Assembly: GCA_002205965.3 (NCBI GenBank)
Contig: NADL03000748.1
Coordinates: forward strand, 496,001 to 560,000
Direction of reading: 5' to 3'
Origin: Kappaphycus alvarezii
Lineage: Eukaryota; Rhodophyta; Florideophyceae; Gigartinales; Solieriaceae
DNA: 64,000 nucleotides
Position numbers and translations under genes: made by a program. Below, piece by piece: positions 23,501-37,200 of the stretch (positions are counted from its first letter, which is position 1; each line of letters opens with the position of its first letter). Under the pieces are notes generated by a model, which ran no database searches, was not told where the DNA came from, and saw only the letters and a program-made list of their open reading frames with translations.

Positions 23501-26500
23501 TATGAAAGTAAGGTATAAGCCTTGTTAAATTTTTGCAAAAATGATCTCTGAGTTATTATTACTAAATGAACAGTGCAGTACATAAAAATATAGAAAAGTT
23601 TAATTTTTTAGTGTGAAAAGACTTCAAATAAGGTGAAGCAGTCGACTTGCAAAGATTTTATGTAATCTTCTCGAAGCTTCAATAATTTATACTGTCGATT
23701 AAAGCTTGTTCCTAGTTCCTTCATACTCCATAGAGATATTCAGATATCCATGAATTAGTTGTTCAGGGTTTTCATAGCCGATGAAATTACCATAAAATAT
23801 TAGTGCAAATCTATAAAACTTCGTCCTTTCAAAGTATCGAACTTAGAAAAGCTTATTGGCTTATTTTTAGAACATTAATTGAGTAAAAAGCATGATAATC
23901 ATTTTAGAAATTTATCAGAGTAAAACATTATTTCATAGAACTTATTGTTATATTAAAATCTACTTTTTGTAAATTATTCTAAATTATGGTGTGATAACGA
24001 GAAAAGCAACAGTAATTTATTTATATCTTTCGATGGAAGTTGTAATTTTGATGCAAAATAGTACTTCAGTGTTATCGATTAAGGGTTTAGACATGGTAAA
24101 GAAATATCACATCGTTTTACTCGCCCGTTCGCTGGCGTGAAAAAAGATCAAATATTCAATTCTATCTCTTTAATTTTTTATTACATTATCTGATAAGATG
24201 CTATAGTTTGTTCAAGCCCGATTAGTTGATGACTGTTATTTTTATGAAGACAATAAAGCATAAGAGTGATTTTCCGACAATAAAATATGAAATAAACAAT
24301 GGAAAGCAATATGTCTTAGTAGCTGTGGAAAAGTTGACGGAGAAATAAAGAGTAGGATAAAATCAACGGGGACTGCAAAAATTAAGTAACAAAACTAATA
24401 GAGCAACTACGGAACAATTAAGTCACTTATATCCATCTGATCCTTTCCATTGGGCAACCCTGAGCTGAAATTTTATAAACGGGAAAGCATAGAGTAAATA
24501 CACTAATTGAAATAAACCAACGGAAAAACCTACATATCAATTAGGTGTTTTGAAAATATTATGTTTATCGATATAACGAACAGGTAAGACTGTTTTACTG
24601 TGCTGGTTTGATAGCTTTTTGATGTGATATATGTTAGCTATCGAACTAGTTATTTTTACTCTATTCTACAAAAACCGTTATTCGCTGATTCATTTTTGGA
24701 TGCGTTTCTGAAATCATGAGATGCCTATAGCAGAATTCCTCTGGTATTCATCGTTATCCAATTATTATCAGAATCCCATTTTCTGAAAGAAAGTAACGGG
24801 TTATGGAATTCGAAAATAAAAGGACTCCCTTCAATTTCTTCAGCTGGTTATTGACTAATGTAAATCGTTAGAGCCGCATGATACTTAATTTTCTGAAACA
24901 CAGCACAAGTAATATGGAAAAAATGTCAGCGAAATTGTAGTCAAAACAACTTCATAGAACCTATCTATATATCTATGAACTAATAGTTCAGAATATTTTT
25001 TCTTTTCAAGACAGTGGTGATATTTCAATTATATAGCCATCATATAGGAAAACGTCTGTTACATGGTAAACGGGACTTCTGAATTTAATTAAATTTGATG
25101 GGTTGTATGGTTTAGTTAAATATGTATAGTTTCATTTCCCTCTCTCTTCTTATCCCGTGCCCTCTCATTACAGTTCTGGAAATATTATAATAATGGTTTC
25201 ATAAATTACTTCACAGAAAAGAAGTGACACTATCTGCGAGTAGGGGCGTTTAAAATAATTTATGGAGAAGTTATTTTTCCCTATGAAATATTAAAGATTA
25301 AAAGTTAAAAATTATTTCCTGGCTACAAATTTGATTAATCGTCAATTTTCTTTTCGCTGCATTGACAATCATTATTAATAGTCATGTATAATATACCAAA
25401 CATAGAGTCATACTGGTCCAAAAAGATATCTGGCGGCCACTTTTTGTGCATAAGGCGTCAGTCATAGTTTTAAATGAAGTCAAAGCAGAGATCTCAATTA
25501 AATAAAATATTTCTCCATGCAAATATTTAAAATGTATTCAGAAAACTAATCTGAGTTTCATAACGAATGGTTGAATGTAATTGCACATAATTAGATATAA
25601 CTTCAACGATAACCCCTAAAGGGGAATAGGAAAGTAATTACCCTTCATAATGTGATGAAGTATCTACTTCTATTGTTTTATGACATGAAAAACCTGTGGG
25701 GTAGTCATTATACTTTCAAAATAGAACAAAAATAGAGATTGATTTATGATGGCAATATTTTCAGAGGAAATGAATGAGTTAAGCAGATGAAACCAGCTGA
25801 AATTTAGACGAAAATAAAACGATTAGATTTTTAATTGGACTCGAAATAAAAATTGAAGCGCCAAATACAATGTTTGCATAGACTGAAGTGTTATTCTGAA
25901 TGTAGCTGCAAGTTTCAGGAAGAAAAGTTTCTCGTTGAGTAAAGTATATTAGTTTGAACGATTTATTCTGGTTTTTTGGCAAAATGAAGTGAAAATATAT
26001 GACTCTAAGGGCGATGGTCAACTGCGAAGGGTACAGCTTGGCAAGAAAGTGTTGATTGCTTTCACAGGACTGAGGCGATTGTTTCAACGGATATTTTTTT
26101 ATTAAAATGTGCTACAGGTCTTTCCTATCCTAAAAAGTACCATGGAAAGACAAGCTGCATGGCCTTTGATGATACAAAACTGATTTTTATTGGTCAAAGG
26201 GAAAATTCTAGCGGTTATTGCTCTGGAATCTGTTACTAGTAGAGGACCAACAATGCAAAATAGATTGCATCTCTCTTGGCAATGAAAGGCGGTAAACTTG
26301 GTAATGTAATTCGGACCTGGGATGCTTTCGAATTTTATCCGTTTCGGAGAAAATCAGAACAGCACGTGCAGGTGCTGGAAAGCAAGTCCTCCAGCAATTG
26401 GTGCTGGAAAGCAAGCCCTCCAATAGGGCAAATCCAACATCTGCAAACGCTTGTCAATCTATGAGGATCATACTGTAAGTAACAGCCTGTGATGCTCCGA

Positions 26501-27200
26501 AGAAAACGTCTTCTACCGTAGACGTGAACAGAACCACATTTTCAGACTTTAATCAGACTCTAGGGACTCGACTAAACCTAAAGTGTCAAAAGTAGTGTGC
26601 AAATTAGACGGTTACTGTCAGCGCCCTTCCTATCAGTGCATGTAGCATGGGTTTCAACTTGACAGTTCCAATTACAAAAATTTATTTTTTTCAAAGAATA
26701 AGGGGTGATCAGGCTAATTCGAATGAACCAAGGAACAGTTCGATTTGGTAGACTGTTGGCCCCAAACTGAAACGGTTGGCGCGACCGTCATATTCCAGTA
26801 CCGCGTGCTTATTTTTTTCAGTATTTTCTTGAAGACGACGGCGCAATTGAACAGTGGTGTACAGTATTTTCTTGTCTGCGTTTGTTTTACAATAAACCGG
26901 CAAAAGTATCACACTTGGACCATTTACCGTGACTCTTACTGTATGAAACCCAAAGTTTTATTTTTCGGTGGTATTCAGAAGATTTTGAGGGAACCAACCT
27001 GCCATGTGTTGCAATGTACTATCATACCCTAGCCCCCCTGCGAACTATGCATTGGCATGCACAGGGGAGCAAGATTTAAAAGTTGGGAAAGTTTTGGCGG
27101 CAACAAAGCCTGTTGTGAGTATTTTATAAATTTTTAAGTAGGACTTGGGCCATACTCCCCCGTAAATCACGCGACGGCCAAGCTGTCTTAAAATTTTCAG
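14510..27200. other. Long AT-rich stretch without recognisable genes
   Basis: About 12.7 kb. No open frame here resembles a known family; the longest (for example 23005-23583, -, 192 codons) has the low-complexity Leu/Phe/Ile/Ser composition expected from AT-rich noncoding DNA. No tRNA, rRNA or intact transposon ends were found. A short tandem duplication at 26371 is listed separately. Confidence 0.6.
26371..26428. repeat. Short tandem duplication (two 29-bp units)
   Basis: GGTGCTGGAAAGCAAG followed by (T/C)CCTCCA occurs at 26371 and again at 26400, with one substitution in the first 23 bp. The frame stays open through both units, but no gene is recognised. Confidence 0.8.
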
Positions 27201-27355
27201 CATCTATTCTCCAAGCTGTGCATATCAATGCAACACATCTCGGAATCCGTGCACCACGTCAAATGCATCCATTTGCCCACTCCTGTCATTTCCCACTCGG
27301 CCCAGCACCCAATTTATCTCCCAGCCCTCTCCAGTCGTGCGTTCCTCTCCCAACC

Positions 27356-29268
27356 ATGGCAGAGTCACGCAGAGTGTCGGATCCTTCCACCGCACGCAAG
27401 CCACGTCCAAGGTCAGGCTCGGATCTCTCCGATGAGTTCCTCGTAAGTCATCACCCCTCACCAAAATTCTCGTTTCCGTTTACCCCGTTTCTCTACCTGC
27501 TCCTGCTAACATTGCTCGCCCATTCACTCACTCCCTCTACCGCTATCAATTTGTTCCCACATCCTCACGCCCAAAGGCCACCCTTACTTTGTACAAAACA
27601 CTTGCCTGCCGTTTTCAAAGCAACCGTCCCTTTCTTCCTCGCACTCTCTGGCGCCAAGATGCTCCCTTTCGCAAGAATCTCCCCACCGTGCTGTACCAAT
27701 CTGGACACAAACGGATCCAATGGCAGTATGCTGTCAAACGGATGCGTTGCCTATGGTGTCGTGACAAGTTTTTCCGCTTCGCAAATATGAAGGAGTTGCT
27801 TCACCATTTGCGCACCTGCCATGGAAGATTTCAATATCACTCTGGTGGTACGCTCACCACCAATGTTACCGGCAAGAGTCGGACCGTTGAGGTCATTCAT
27901 GTAAGTCGACTCTTTGTTTTGGATCCAAATCCTCTTGGGAAGGAGCTAAGTTTGTTCTCCTGTAATACATTTTTGTGACAAGGTGGCCTTGTTTCATCCT
28001 GATGCTGTTGAAATTGGCGGCAAGCCTTTGCATTGCGAAACGATTCTGCGGAGAGCGATAAGCTGACATATGAGATACTTTCTGATGATTTGCATGCTCC
28101 ATTCAGATGAAACTCCTTGATGGAGATGAAGGACGTCGGGTTACAGCTGTAGATTGCCTCGAGGAACCCACAGAGGAGGCTGTGTATATTAGCCCCGACC
28201 GTAACATTACCAACTCTGCCGTTTCTTCGCCGGATGATTTCGTTGCTCCGGCTTCAAACTCAAGGGCGAAGCGATCCGCGGACGCGATAGCGAGTTCATC
28301 GAATGAACCTCCGGCGAAGCGACAAAGGCCTGTACGCGCTTGCACATCGGCAAAAGTTCACGCAAATGGCTTGGAGGGTGACGTTACAGGGAGGTCCATT
28401 CGACGAAGGAGCGAAGCTTGGGGAGCAATGGGAAGGAGAGGGAGCACAGGGGGAGGGAAACTCAGGTGAAGGGGAACGGAAAGGTTGCAAAAGCAGAGGG
28501 GAAGCTTGTGAAGAAGGGGAAGGCTGTGAAGAGTAAACTCGCATCAGTGAAGTTGGCGTATGAGTCGGTTGCCCAGGCGGTAAAGGAAAAGCGGCTGTTT
28601 CACTCCGTGTTGCAAACCCCCGTGAGATTGGAGGAAGTTGAGGCTGGCGAAGACTCGGATGATGAGGACGCTTTAGATTATGAACGTGAGTGGAGGTTGG
28701 CACTGGCGAATACGGAGGTGGACGACTTCTCGGACACGCTCGCGGTGGAGAAGTTGTTTTTTAATCTGTGGAATCAATTCCTGACAATTGACTTTCATGC
28801 GTATTCGGATCGCATGGTCGCCCCAGCATGCATGAAATTCGTGAAGAGTAAGTTTGGTTCGCATCTGATCAGCAAATGCATTTTCCAGGATGTTGCTCGC
28901 GCGGCGAAATGTAGTGATGGGGACGCGCTTCCAGGTTGTGTTTCCATCTAACTAACATTGCGGCTACGTCATATACTTTTATTCTTTGCTAACGCATGGT
29001 CTTGTGTACAGAGTATCGGAGAATAATACATAAGCTGAACATGGAATTGACTTTCATGCGGCACTTGATTGAACTCCGTCGCATCGGACTATTAGGGGCG
29101 TCTGCTGTATACGAAACTATGATGGTTCTTAAAGATCGAGACCCTGAGGCTAAATCTAAGGAAGAGAAAGAAGCGAAATTCCATTACCTAGACGAACTGA
29201 AGAGGAAAGCAGCCGAGAGGGAAACTAACAAGCACAAAAAACCGGATGCGGGTCGGCCAACCGTGTAA
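27356..29268 (+). CDS. SUZ12-like Polycomb repressive complex 2 subunit (C2H2 finger + VEFS box)
   Basis: PRC2 zinc-finger/VEFS-box protein that would help E(z) methylate H3K27 in the nucleus. Proposed exons: 27356-27442, 27577-27900, 27983-28934, 29012-29268; introns of 134, 82 and 77 nt, GT..AG, phases 0, 0 and 1. Exon 2 carries FLPRTLWRQ and the single finger (C-x2-C-x15-H-x4-H) followed by HGRFQY. Exon 3 has a charged, basic linker and then EKLFFNLWNQFL and ACMKFVKSKFG. Exon 4 gives EYRRIIHKLN. These fit the VEFS box of SUZ12/EMF2. The total is about 540 codons, shorter than animal SUZ12. Exon 3 needs three single-base shifts (frame steps all of one base lost), between 27983 and 28033, near 28106 and near 28390, so consensus errors are suspected; alternatively 27901-28106 is one longer intron. 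The start ATG is the first in a context followed by an uninterrupted exon and is not proven. Confidence 0.75.
27443..27576 (+). other. Intron 1 of the SUZ12-like gene
   Basis: Donor GTAAGT at 27443, acceptor AAAG ending at 27576, phase 0. The intron happens to be open in frame with exon 1, giving a misleading 190-codon ORF (27218-27790). Choosing the intron instead joins exon 1 in phase to the frame with the zinc finger. Confidence 0.7.
27901..27982 (+). other. Intron 2 of the SUZ12-like gene
   Basis: Donor GTAAGT at 27901, acceptor TGACAAG ending at 27982, 82 nt. A longer alternative would use TTCAG at 28106. The short form is preferred because the sequence after it (VALFHPDAVEIGG) reads like protein. 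Confidence 0.5.
28935..29011 (+). other. Intron 3 of the SUZ12-like gene
   Basis: Donor GTTGTG (weak but GT) at 28935, acceptor TGTACAG ending at 29011, phase 1. It joins two frames whose sequences form one continuous VEFS-like block. Confidence 0.65.
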
Positions 29269-29593
29269 GCATGACGCTCCGGCGTTTAACCCGATGCCGA
29301 ATTTTTCTTATGAAATTCTGTGGCCGGTTATATTTTGACGGAGCTTGGTGATTATACTGTTGCCTCGTCCCTGGCTGCAGAGAACACCGCAGATAACTGG
29401 TTCATCAAATAACCGATCTAATTGTTTTCTTCCTCGAAGCTCAGCATTTATTGACAGAGACGTGTCAGTTGGCCTGAATTGACCAGCAGAGTACCGCGTA
29501 ATGCGATGCATTGGGTAAGGATGGTACATTGTCCCTCTCCTCTCTGTGTCGAGGTCGTGTGCACCACGTCCCCAGAGGAAAGGGGAGGTCAAT

Positions 29594-30259
29594 TTATTCC
29601 TGTCTTGATCCCGAGTGCACGGCAAGCACTTGCAAACACCGTGGGATACACAATACCGTTCTAGTACTAGTTGTACAGGTGTAACTTGCATGCTGTTTTC
29701 CAGTATTTTTAGAATTTTCAAAATCCGGAACGGAAGGATTTTGTTGATAAACATCAACAGCGATAGGCGGAGGTACCCGCTGTGCAGTCTCGGAAGTCCT
29801 AGGTGAAATTACAAAATGTGGGAATATCGTGGAAGCTTTGTCAGCACGTGACGCCGCTATTGGTGAGAAGGATAACGACGTGAATTTTGGCATTGGTAGG
29901 TTTGTCGATCATGACGACAGAGTAAATTCAGTTTCATAGGTATGCAAGTACTGTAGTAAGCCGTCACGCGCAGTCCGCACCACTGCCCCGGGAAGTAGCC
30001 GTTCCAAATCAGAAAAATGCCCAAAATCTCCTCCGCTGTGCAAATCAATGAGGTCAATGCTGCTGTATGCGGTCAAGTTGTGAGACGTGTGCTGCATTCC
30101 TGAGAGTTTGCTGTGTTCTCGATCAGGGTCGCGGTACATGCAATGTGGAGATCGCGCACCTTTGTTGCTGAGACCCGGGAAGCTGACCATGCCATGAGCT
30201 CGGTCTTCAATTGAAACGAGGCCCGGAGTATGTCTAGGATGAGAGGGCGAAGCTATCAA
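29594..30259 (-). CDS. Hypothetical protein frame, unrecognised
   Basis: Two open frames in the same minus-strand phase (29909-30259 and 29594-29893) are separated by a single TGA at 29909-29911. The upper part (SIEDRAHGMVSFPGLSNKG, SSIDLIDLHSGGDFGHFSDL) has balanced, protein-like composition, and local base composition resembles the neighbouring SUZ12-like gene rather than the AT-rich desert. It would be convergent with that gene. No domain is recognised, no start context or intron is clear, and it may be noncoding. Confidence 0.25.
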
Positions 30260-31200
30260 CCGGAACCCCCTGCGTCGGCCCCTTCAGGATGCCCCAGTTC
30301 CCACTTTCTACTTTTGAGAAAAGCTATTTCAACGGCATCAGCGGTGCTGCATTACTTTTTCACCGAACCTGTCGTAACGTCATCGCGTTCAGGTGAGTAG
30401 CTTAAGCTACTCAATTTGTTGCACCATCGCCATCACATTATCGCCGGTATTGTGTTTCATATCTTTCTGAACGATTGGAGTTTTTGAGCGAGTTAAATTT
30501 TTAGAGGAAATATTGTTTATGCGGCTGCAAATCTGTTTGCTACGTATACACACAATCATTTTCCATCTACGGAAATACTTAGTTTCGACTGTTGGGAACA
30601 TAAAGTCGTATCGCGAGGAGGACTTTGCATTACCGTCCTCAACCACAGTCAATCAATCGGTGAGAAAGAGGCTACAAGGGAAAACAAATTGCGTCGCGAG
30701 GACACCAACAGATGTTTCGCTGGACTCGAACCAATGCTTCTCCCACAATAACCCAATCAAAATCCCGCCCATTAAGAATTCAAAAGTTTACATCAAATGG
30801 TTTCTACGGTGTCCACTGCAGAATACCCGAAAAAAAGGATGTACTTTTTTCAGTACTTGTTCCTACACATTAGGAGTGCCATAGAAACGGTGCATGCGGG
30901 GATTACGAGACACATTTCTTCTCAAAATGTTTGTCATCCGCTACACATCGATATTTCAGGTTCTTGCACACAACTTACACAACGTGGATGGTCGAGGGAG
31001 GAAAGTAATTTCGACAGTGAAGCAATGATAGGATGAAACTCGTACTACGCCCTGTACAACGGCTCTTTTTCCGCAGTAGCTTGAATGTACGTTGTTGCTC
31101 CAAACACGAAACTTTGAAATACTCTGGACAGTTTTAAATATCAGCTTGAGCTCAACTGCATGCATAGTATCTTTCATATATTTATGCAATCATTAGAGCG
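30260..31200. other. No recognisable gene
   Basis: Intermediate base composition. The plus-strand frames at 30513-30884 and 30797-31036 are unassigned. A B-box-like GGTTCGAGTCC on the minus strand near 30735 is not part of a foldable tRNA. Confidence 0.5.
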
Positions 31201-34200
31201 ATAGGCTACCCCAGGATATATATCTTTCACATTTCGCTTTATCCACTACAATCAGTCTACACTTCCCTTTAAATTTCGGCTCCGTTGTCAGGATTTGAAA
31301 AAGAGTAGTAAGAAATAAAGTATTACGTAAGATATGCGTGTAGGATGTGAATTTTCACAGTTTTCTCTCCATTTCTGATCCTTGTCCATTCTGACGTAGC
31401 TTAAGATCAAAACACGTCGATAATACTTACAAATATAGTCCTGCACTTTAGTAGCCTTTTTTTCGTGGGAAATTTTGTAAGGTTCAGACTGAAGCAACAC
31501 AAAATATTTTTAGTTTCTCTTTTCTTCTTCGGGTTGTAGTTCCCATGAAGCGGCTTTTTTCGTAATTCTTTTCACAAAGTTCCAAAATATGCATCAAATT
31601 GCCTTCAGAACATAGGAAAACTCTTTATTTTTTGTAAAGAGGTAGTCGGAAGGGATCGGGAATCAGTCGGCTAATCTCAAAATGAATAAGCGAGGAACTG
31701 CTACTTGCAGACTAGCCAGAAACCCTCGCAATGTTTAGATACAAGATAAAATTAGCTCCATTACGCCTAATTTATTCTTATATGCGGTGATTCAGATAGT
31801 TTTCTATGCGAATTTCTCAAGTATATAGGATAATGAAAACTTATTGACTGAGATTTCAATTTTAAAAGAATACAGATCTTGAATTTTTCGCTTCACATAA
31901 TCAAAGAAGGCCTTTAACATGGGGACTCCATGCAGAAAGAGAAGTAAATAATTTTGTGGTGAGCTGTTGATAAAAATACGTGTGAAATAAATTTACTATT
32001 TGCTTTACCTTTTCAGTATTATAGTGCTTGCTATTAGCTCGGTTGGTTGTTTGAATGGGTTACTTAAAATGTGATTCTGAGAAGAAAATAATAAAAAAAC
32101 ATCTAGGTCCATTTTTGTTTTAAACATATACCTAGAATAAGAAAAATAGAAAAACGATTAAATACACTACATTTTACAAGCTAGAAGGTGTTCCCAACTA
32201 CTTGAAACTAATTTGTGTTGACGCTTTTCTTTATCTGCTTAAAAATGCTTGTAGGGAGTTAAAACATACACGATATACAAGAAGTTGTTAGTAAAGGGTA
32301 AATAAAATGCGTTAAAACCTTTTCTATGTCTGACGGTGTATTTATTGCAGCAAAAAAATGCGCGGCTTTAATTTGATAATAAGATCTAATTAAATAATAC
32401 GCTTGTATATACGATTATAACAAATTTTAATCGAGTCCTACTGGAGTTCTCCTCAACAACGGGGAATTCTATCTAAATTTTTTTGAAATTATTTACTTTA
32501 TATCTTTAAAAAATATTTTGTACACAAGAATGTATTTTTAATACGAAGGCACTACTTTTTCCGTAAATTGTGACAATAACGGATTTTTGACATGTTTTAT
32601 AATAATTTCTATGTTCCAGTTCAATTTTATCTACCGGGAAAAAAATCCTACACTAAATGATTAATCATACTTTATTATCTGCAATCCTTCAAATTCTGTC
32701 CACCACTTTTCAAAGATAGTAAATAGCAGAGAAGAAACAAATACAGAAGGTTTATTTATACAAAACATGGCAACAATCACACTCTGAATTGGTTTGCAGT
32801 ATTCAATTGATAAATTACAATGAATAATATTCTTTCGTTGAAAATTACCCTCGAATGTACCATCTTACCGAAATATGACGGACTATTCAGTGTACCGAAG
32901 TAGATAAAAGCTTTTTATACCCACACAGAAAAATTCCTTTTGTGATTCTTCTATATTCCACCTCTTCTTTTCTGCATATGATGTGCATAAACGACACCAT
33001 TAAAAATTACTGTTCTGTATAATACGATTGATTCAAACAATCTTGTAAATTTTGTATTCAAAAGGACTTAAGCTTATTTTTTAAGCATTAAGTTGATTTA
33101 CCGAATACATATTGGCTGTCATCCATTGAATAGTTAAAGTTTATCAAAAAATTGAAATATCGTCTACTGTAATATTGATTTTATTCAGAGAAGCCATTTA
33201 AATTTTTTGTAATTTGTGCCAAAACAAGGGCAACTGTGATATTTTTAAGACTAGGAAAAAGTTTTACAAAACTTATCAAAAATTGCGGAAAATTAATTTT
33301 CATCCCCTTGGTAACTTAATATTTCCTCTAATTGATGCTTAAATGATTTCAAATTTCGTATTTGACTGTATTGGTGAATTCTTTATGTATGTTAGTTTGC
33401 AAAATAATTTAACGTAAAAAGGATACCAGAAACAATTTTCTTTGATACCATACTAATTAAATACTACATCTATCTTTTTGATATTCATTTCATATATGGG
33501 CCTCCTTCTGGGTGCTATTTCACTGAATAAGAGAACATCAGTTCACATAAAAATAACTAGTGACTTTAAGAATTAGCATTTATCTATGATTTGCAATCAT
33601 AATGCTACTTTTAATTCAAGTAGTCACTTAGGAGAAGAACATAAATCTTCAAAATCATTGAAAATTGAGTTTCATACCTTTTTTTGCACGCTGGAGAGTA
33701 GTAGTGGAATATTTGATCCAATAATTTCTCCCTTTGTGGTTGAAGGGATATTTTATTATTAAAAGTGTTTTTGAGACCCGCTTTTTCTTATCTCTACCAT
33801 TAGAGAATATGTTCTGATGTTATTTCTGTGCCTCTGCGGTTCGAAGCAGCGTTTTGAATGACAATTTGATGTTTCTAGTTGGATTATGATAATGAACAGG
33901 GCAGTTCCTAGCTCCTATGAACTGCCCTGTTCTAACACTGAGTGCTCTTTTCGTTGATGTAGCATCCATTATATGTAGTGGAACTGAAAATATGCTTACC
34001 AGAAGGTATAATTGGTATGGTTTTGTGGTATATTATGTTATTTTTAAAGAATTTTGGTCAAAATAATTCTACATGATTAGATTTTTACTTTTTTTTCAGA
34101 TTGAATCTAACATTTTTCAAGAGGCTTTTATAAAATACGAATCATTTACTGGTCTATGACTTCTTCTATGTCGGCAATTACAAAAATTCGGAGAGCTCTT

Positions 34201-37200
34201 AGCCTTTTCTTGAGAGCTCACGTATCGTTGAGTCAAAGCCATTCAACAAAAACAAAAATACATTCTATTTCTACCGCAAAAGTGATCAACCACATTGGAA
34301 CGGCCTTTGTGTGCAAAAAATAAAACATTCAATAGTGAGATTGTGTAACATAATTTGATCCAATCATAGCCATTTTATATATCACGGGTGGAAAAAACCT
34401 AGTGTAGAAAACATTTTCCTGTTTTTGAAGAAAAGAAACCGGAAATATTCAATTCTAAGGAGCACCAAATGAAAAAATATGTCTAAATTGTAGTGTAATA
34501 TCCAAAGCATATATTCGAAGAATATTTGCCACGAACAACTTCTGGAAAGTAGGGCAGTATGTTCTCTGTCTAGTAGGACTGAATTGACTTTATTTATCAC
34601 CATATTACTGAAAATGAAAACTTTTCGTTCTCCATGAGAGTGGAACCACTTCAACAACTTTCTCGCGATTTCATAGATACTACCCAACCAATAGAATCCT
34701 TCGTAAAGCACAAAGTTATGAATTAATTCCGGAGGGTATGGTAGGCAAAAAAAGTTTACTTTATCCTATCAGGAAGTTGGACTGTGGCAAGTGAAAAGAT
34801 TAAAAATCCAGGAAACCGAGTCTTTTCCGGTTTTCATCGATGTTTCTGGCAATGAGGAAATGGCGCTAAGGGTTTTGAAATAATCCCGCATATCTATGAT
34901 GAGAAGGTAAATACCTGTTAATACACCTAGAATTTGGGGAGACGATAGCTGGCAGAAGCTCGCCACGGAATCATCACAAGCACTGCGAATGTTTCGATGG
35001 GAAGTAGGCAGATTATTGAAGCCATTGGTGAAGGATATGTGTCTTTTATTCTTATGGGTACTAAACACTGATGGATTAATATATTTAACGTGCTTTTGAA
35101 TCAAAAAAGTACTAGTACAAAAGTACTGTTACCTCCTGTATCTTGTTGAATTGGTTGACCTATCTCTTTTCTCACATATTAATACTATTATATATTCGAT
35201 ACCGTATGTAATTAATTAGTTTAGCGTAGAATTTATAGTAAATTGACCGAGCGACCTCTGTGACCATGTTTCAAGATACAGTTTACAACCTGGTAGCACT
35301 CCTGGTGCCTCATTCTTTTCATTGTTACAATTGCGTCGGCCCGGTCGCCGCTTTGTTATTGAGCATCTGCTGTCTCACTTCAATCGAGAGATGTGCAGTA
35401 CATTAAAATAATGGAGATAAATTTCATATACAGAACAGCTGTTTGTATCACAGAAACAGGCGGGTTTTCTCAATGGCATCCAATACTGTTTACCACAGCA
35501 ATTTCGGTAGGTCAATTATCTTCCTTTCAGCCACGACATTCCTATTCCATAAACGGTTCAAAGTTTTTCAGCACCAAGCGACTAGCACAAATCAGCTCCA
35601 AGAACCCATTTCTGCGCTAACTTCTGTACAGCATCATAGTCTCATCGAATACTATAAATTTTCAATTACTCAGATCCAATTTATTACCTCTCACATAAGG
35701 TCTCCATCACTGATACCATTAGGTCACTGGTATATTTTTGTAATTACTGATTCAAAGGATTTCCTATTTTAGGAAGAGTGCGTATAACGATTTTTTCAAA
35801 ATAGAACCGTAGATTTTCTGTTACTGTAAAGTATTATCGTCGTAATCAATTCTCCTTTTCACTATTATGACTGTACCCATCCGAGATTTTTGGGCCAAAA
35901 AATCACTACTTAAGAAGAATTTGGAGAGGAAGGGATAGAAGGGAATTTAGAAATCCCCTAATGATTTTACCCGTTACTCGAAAGCGATGGACATAGGAAA
36001 ATTCATTTAAATGTTCCATTTATCTACTAATCAAAGAAATATCTGTATTTTTGTCCTTAATTGAATCTCACTGAGAAGAGTTGAAAAAATTTTCCAATTT
36101 TCCTCGGTGAAGATTTTCTGTAAAAACAATCAGACACCTGATGAATTGTACCTACATCAACTAATCTCTTAGAGCGCTTCTTTGTGCAACCGCTTATATG
36201 ATTTGACCTCACTTCAGTTTGGTTTCTTTTAGCAAGAAAGTAATATTTCTCAGCAATTACATTCGATGCGATTATGTCTGTGTATACCAAGATGCTGATA
36301 TATTTAATTATTCTTGATTTAGCGATAATGAGAGCACTTACCAGAATTGTTTCTGATGAAAGACAAACATTTGAAAAAAGAGGATAAATAAATGTATTTG
36401 TTCCCAGCTGAAAAACTGATGGGGATATTTTTGAGCATTATCTTTCAATAGACACAGAAGTGATCGAAAAAAGTAACATTTTTGTTGCATTTCAAGAGTA
36501 CCTCAGTCTAATTTGAGTGAGCCATATTTGTGACTTTCAGGGAAAACATTGATTTCTGCGTATTACATATACCGGCTCAAGAAACAGCTGAACTATTCAG
36601 TGTACCAGAAACGTAGTTTAGTAAGAGTTTCTAAACTAAAACTGTCTAATTTTTTGATCGTCTATTTGGCGAGGAAATATTTTTACCACAAATGCAATAA
36701 AAGGCCGAGTTCAATACGCGATTCGAAGCATTTATATGGATCTCTTACCGATATGAAAATGTCGACGCTCAAATGGATTGAAGAAACGAGCTAGATGGAT
36801 GAAATAGCCGTTTCGCTTTTTCAATTTTGCAAGGTTCGTAAAATTTTTCGTTCAAAGATGTGTATTAAAGTACTGAACGTCTTGAAGTATATTAGATAGT
36901 CGCACTCACACTCATCACACTCAAATTTTACAGAATGAAGGTGTGATTTTCGAACATTCTATTCCATTGTCATTTGTAATAATGATTTTATGCAGATTCA
37001 TCGAATCCATTAACAGTCACCAGGCCTATTTCAAGATTTTTTTCGGCGATACTGAGCTTTGCAGACATTTTTGCGAGCCTAAAAAGTAAGGTAAGCTGCA
37101 ATCGATAAAATCTCGGGGACTCTTTATAATCAGCATGGCCTCATATGTGCGTCTCCCCTGCTGGTCCAACTATCTTCCATGGACAATGCGCCGATCACCG

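Noticed and set aside
23005..23583. 192-codon minus-strand ORF
   Set aside because: Leu/Phe/Ile/Ser-rich low-complexity translation of AT-rich DNA with no motif, start context or homologous block.
26371..26428. CRISPR-like or larger satellite repeat
   Set aside because: Only two adjoining 29-bp units, no spacers and no further copies nearby.
27218..27790. 190-codon plus-strand ORF as a complete protein
   Set aside because: It reads through an intron with GTAAGT..AAAG; the zinc finger needed for the gene lies in another frame joined in phase by splicing.
30715..30740. Possible tRNA from a GGTTCGAGTCC B box on the minus strand
   Set aside because: No acceptor stem, A box or anticodon arm can be placed at the right distance.
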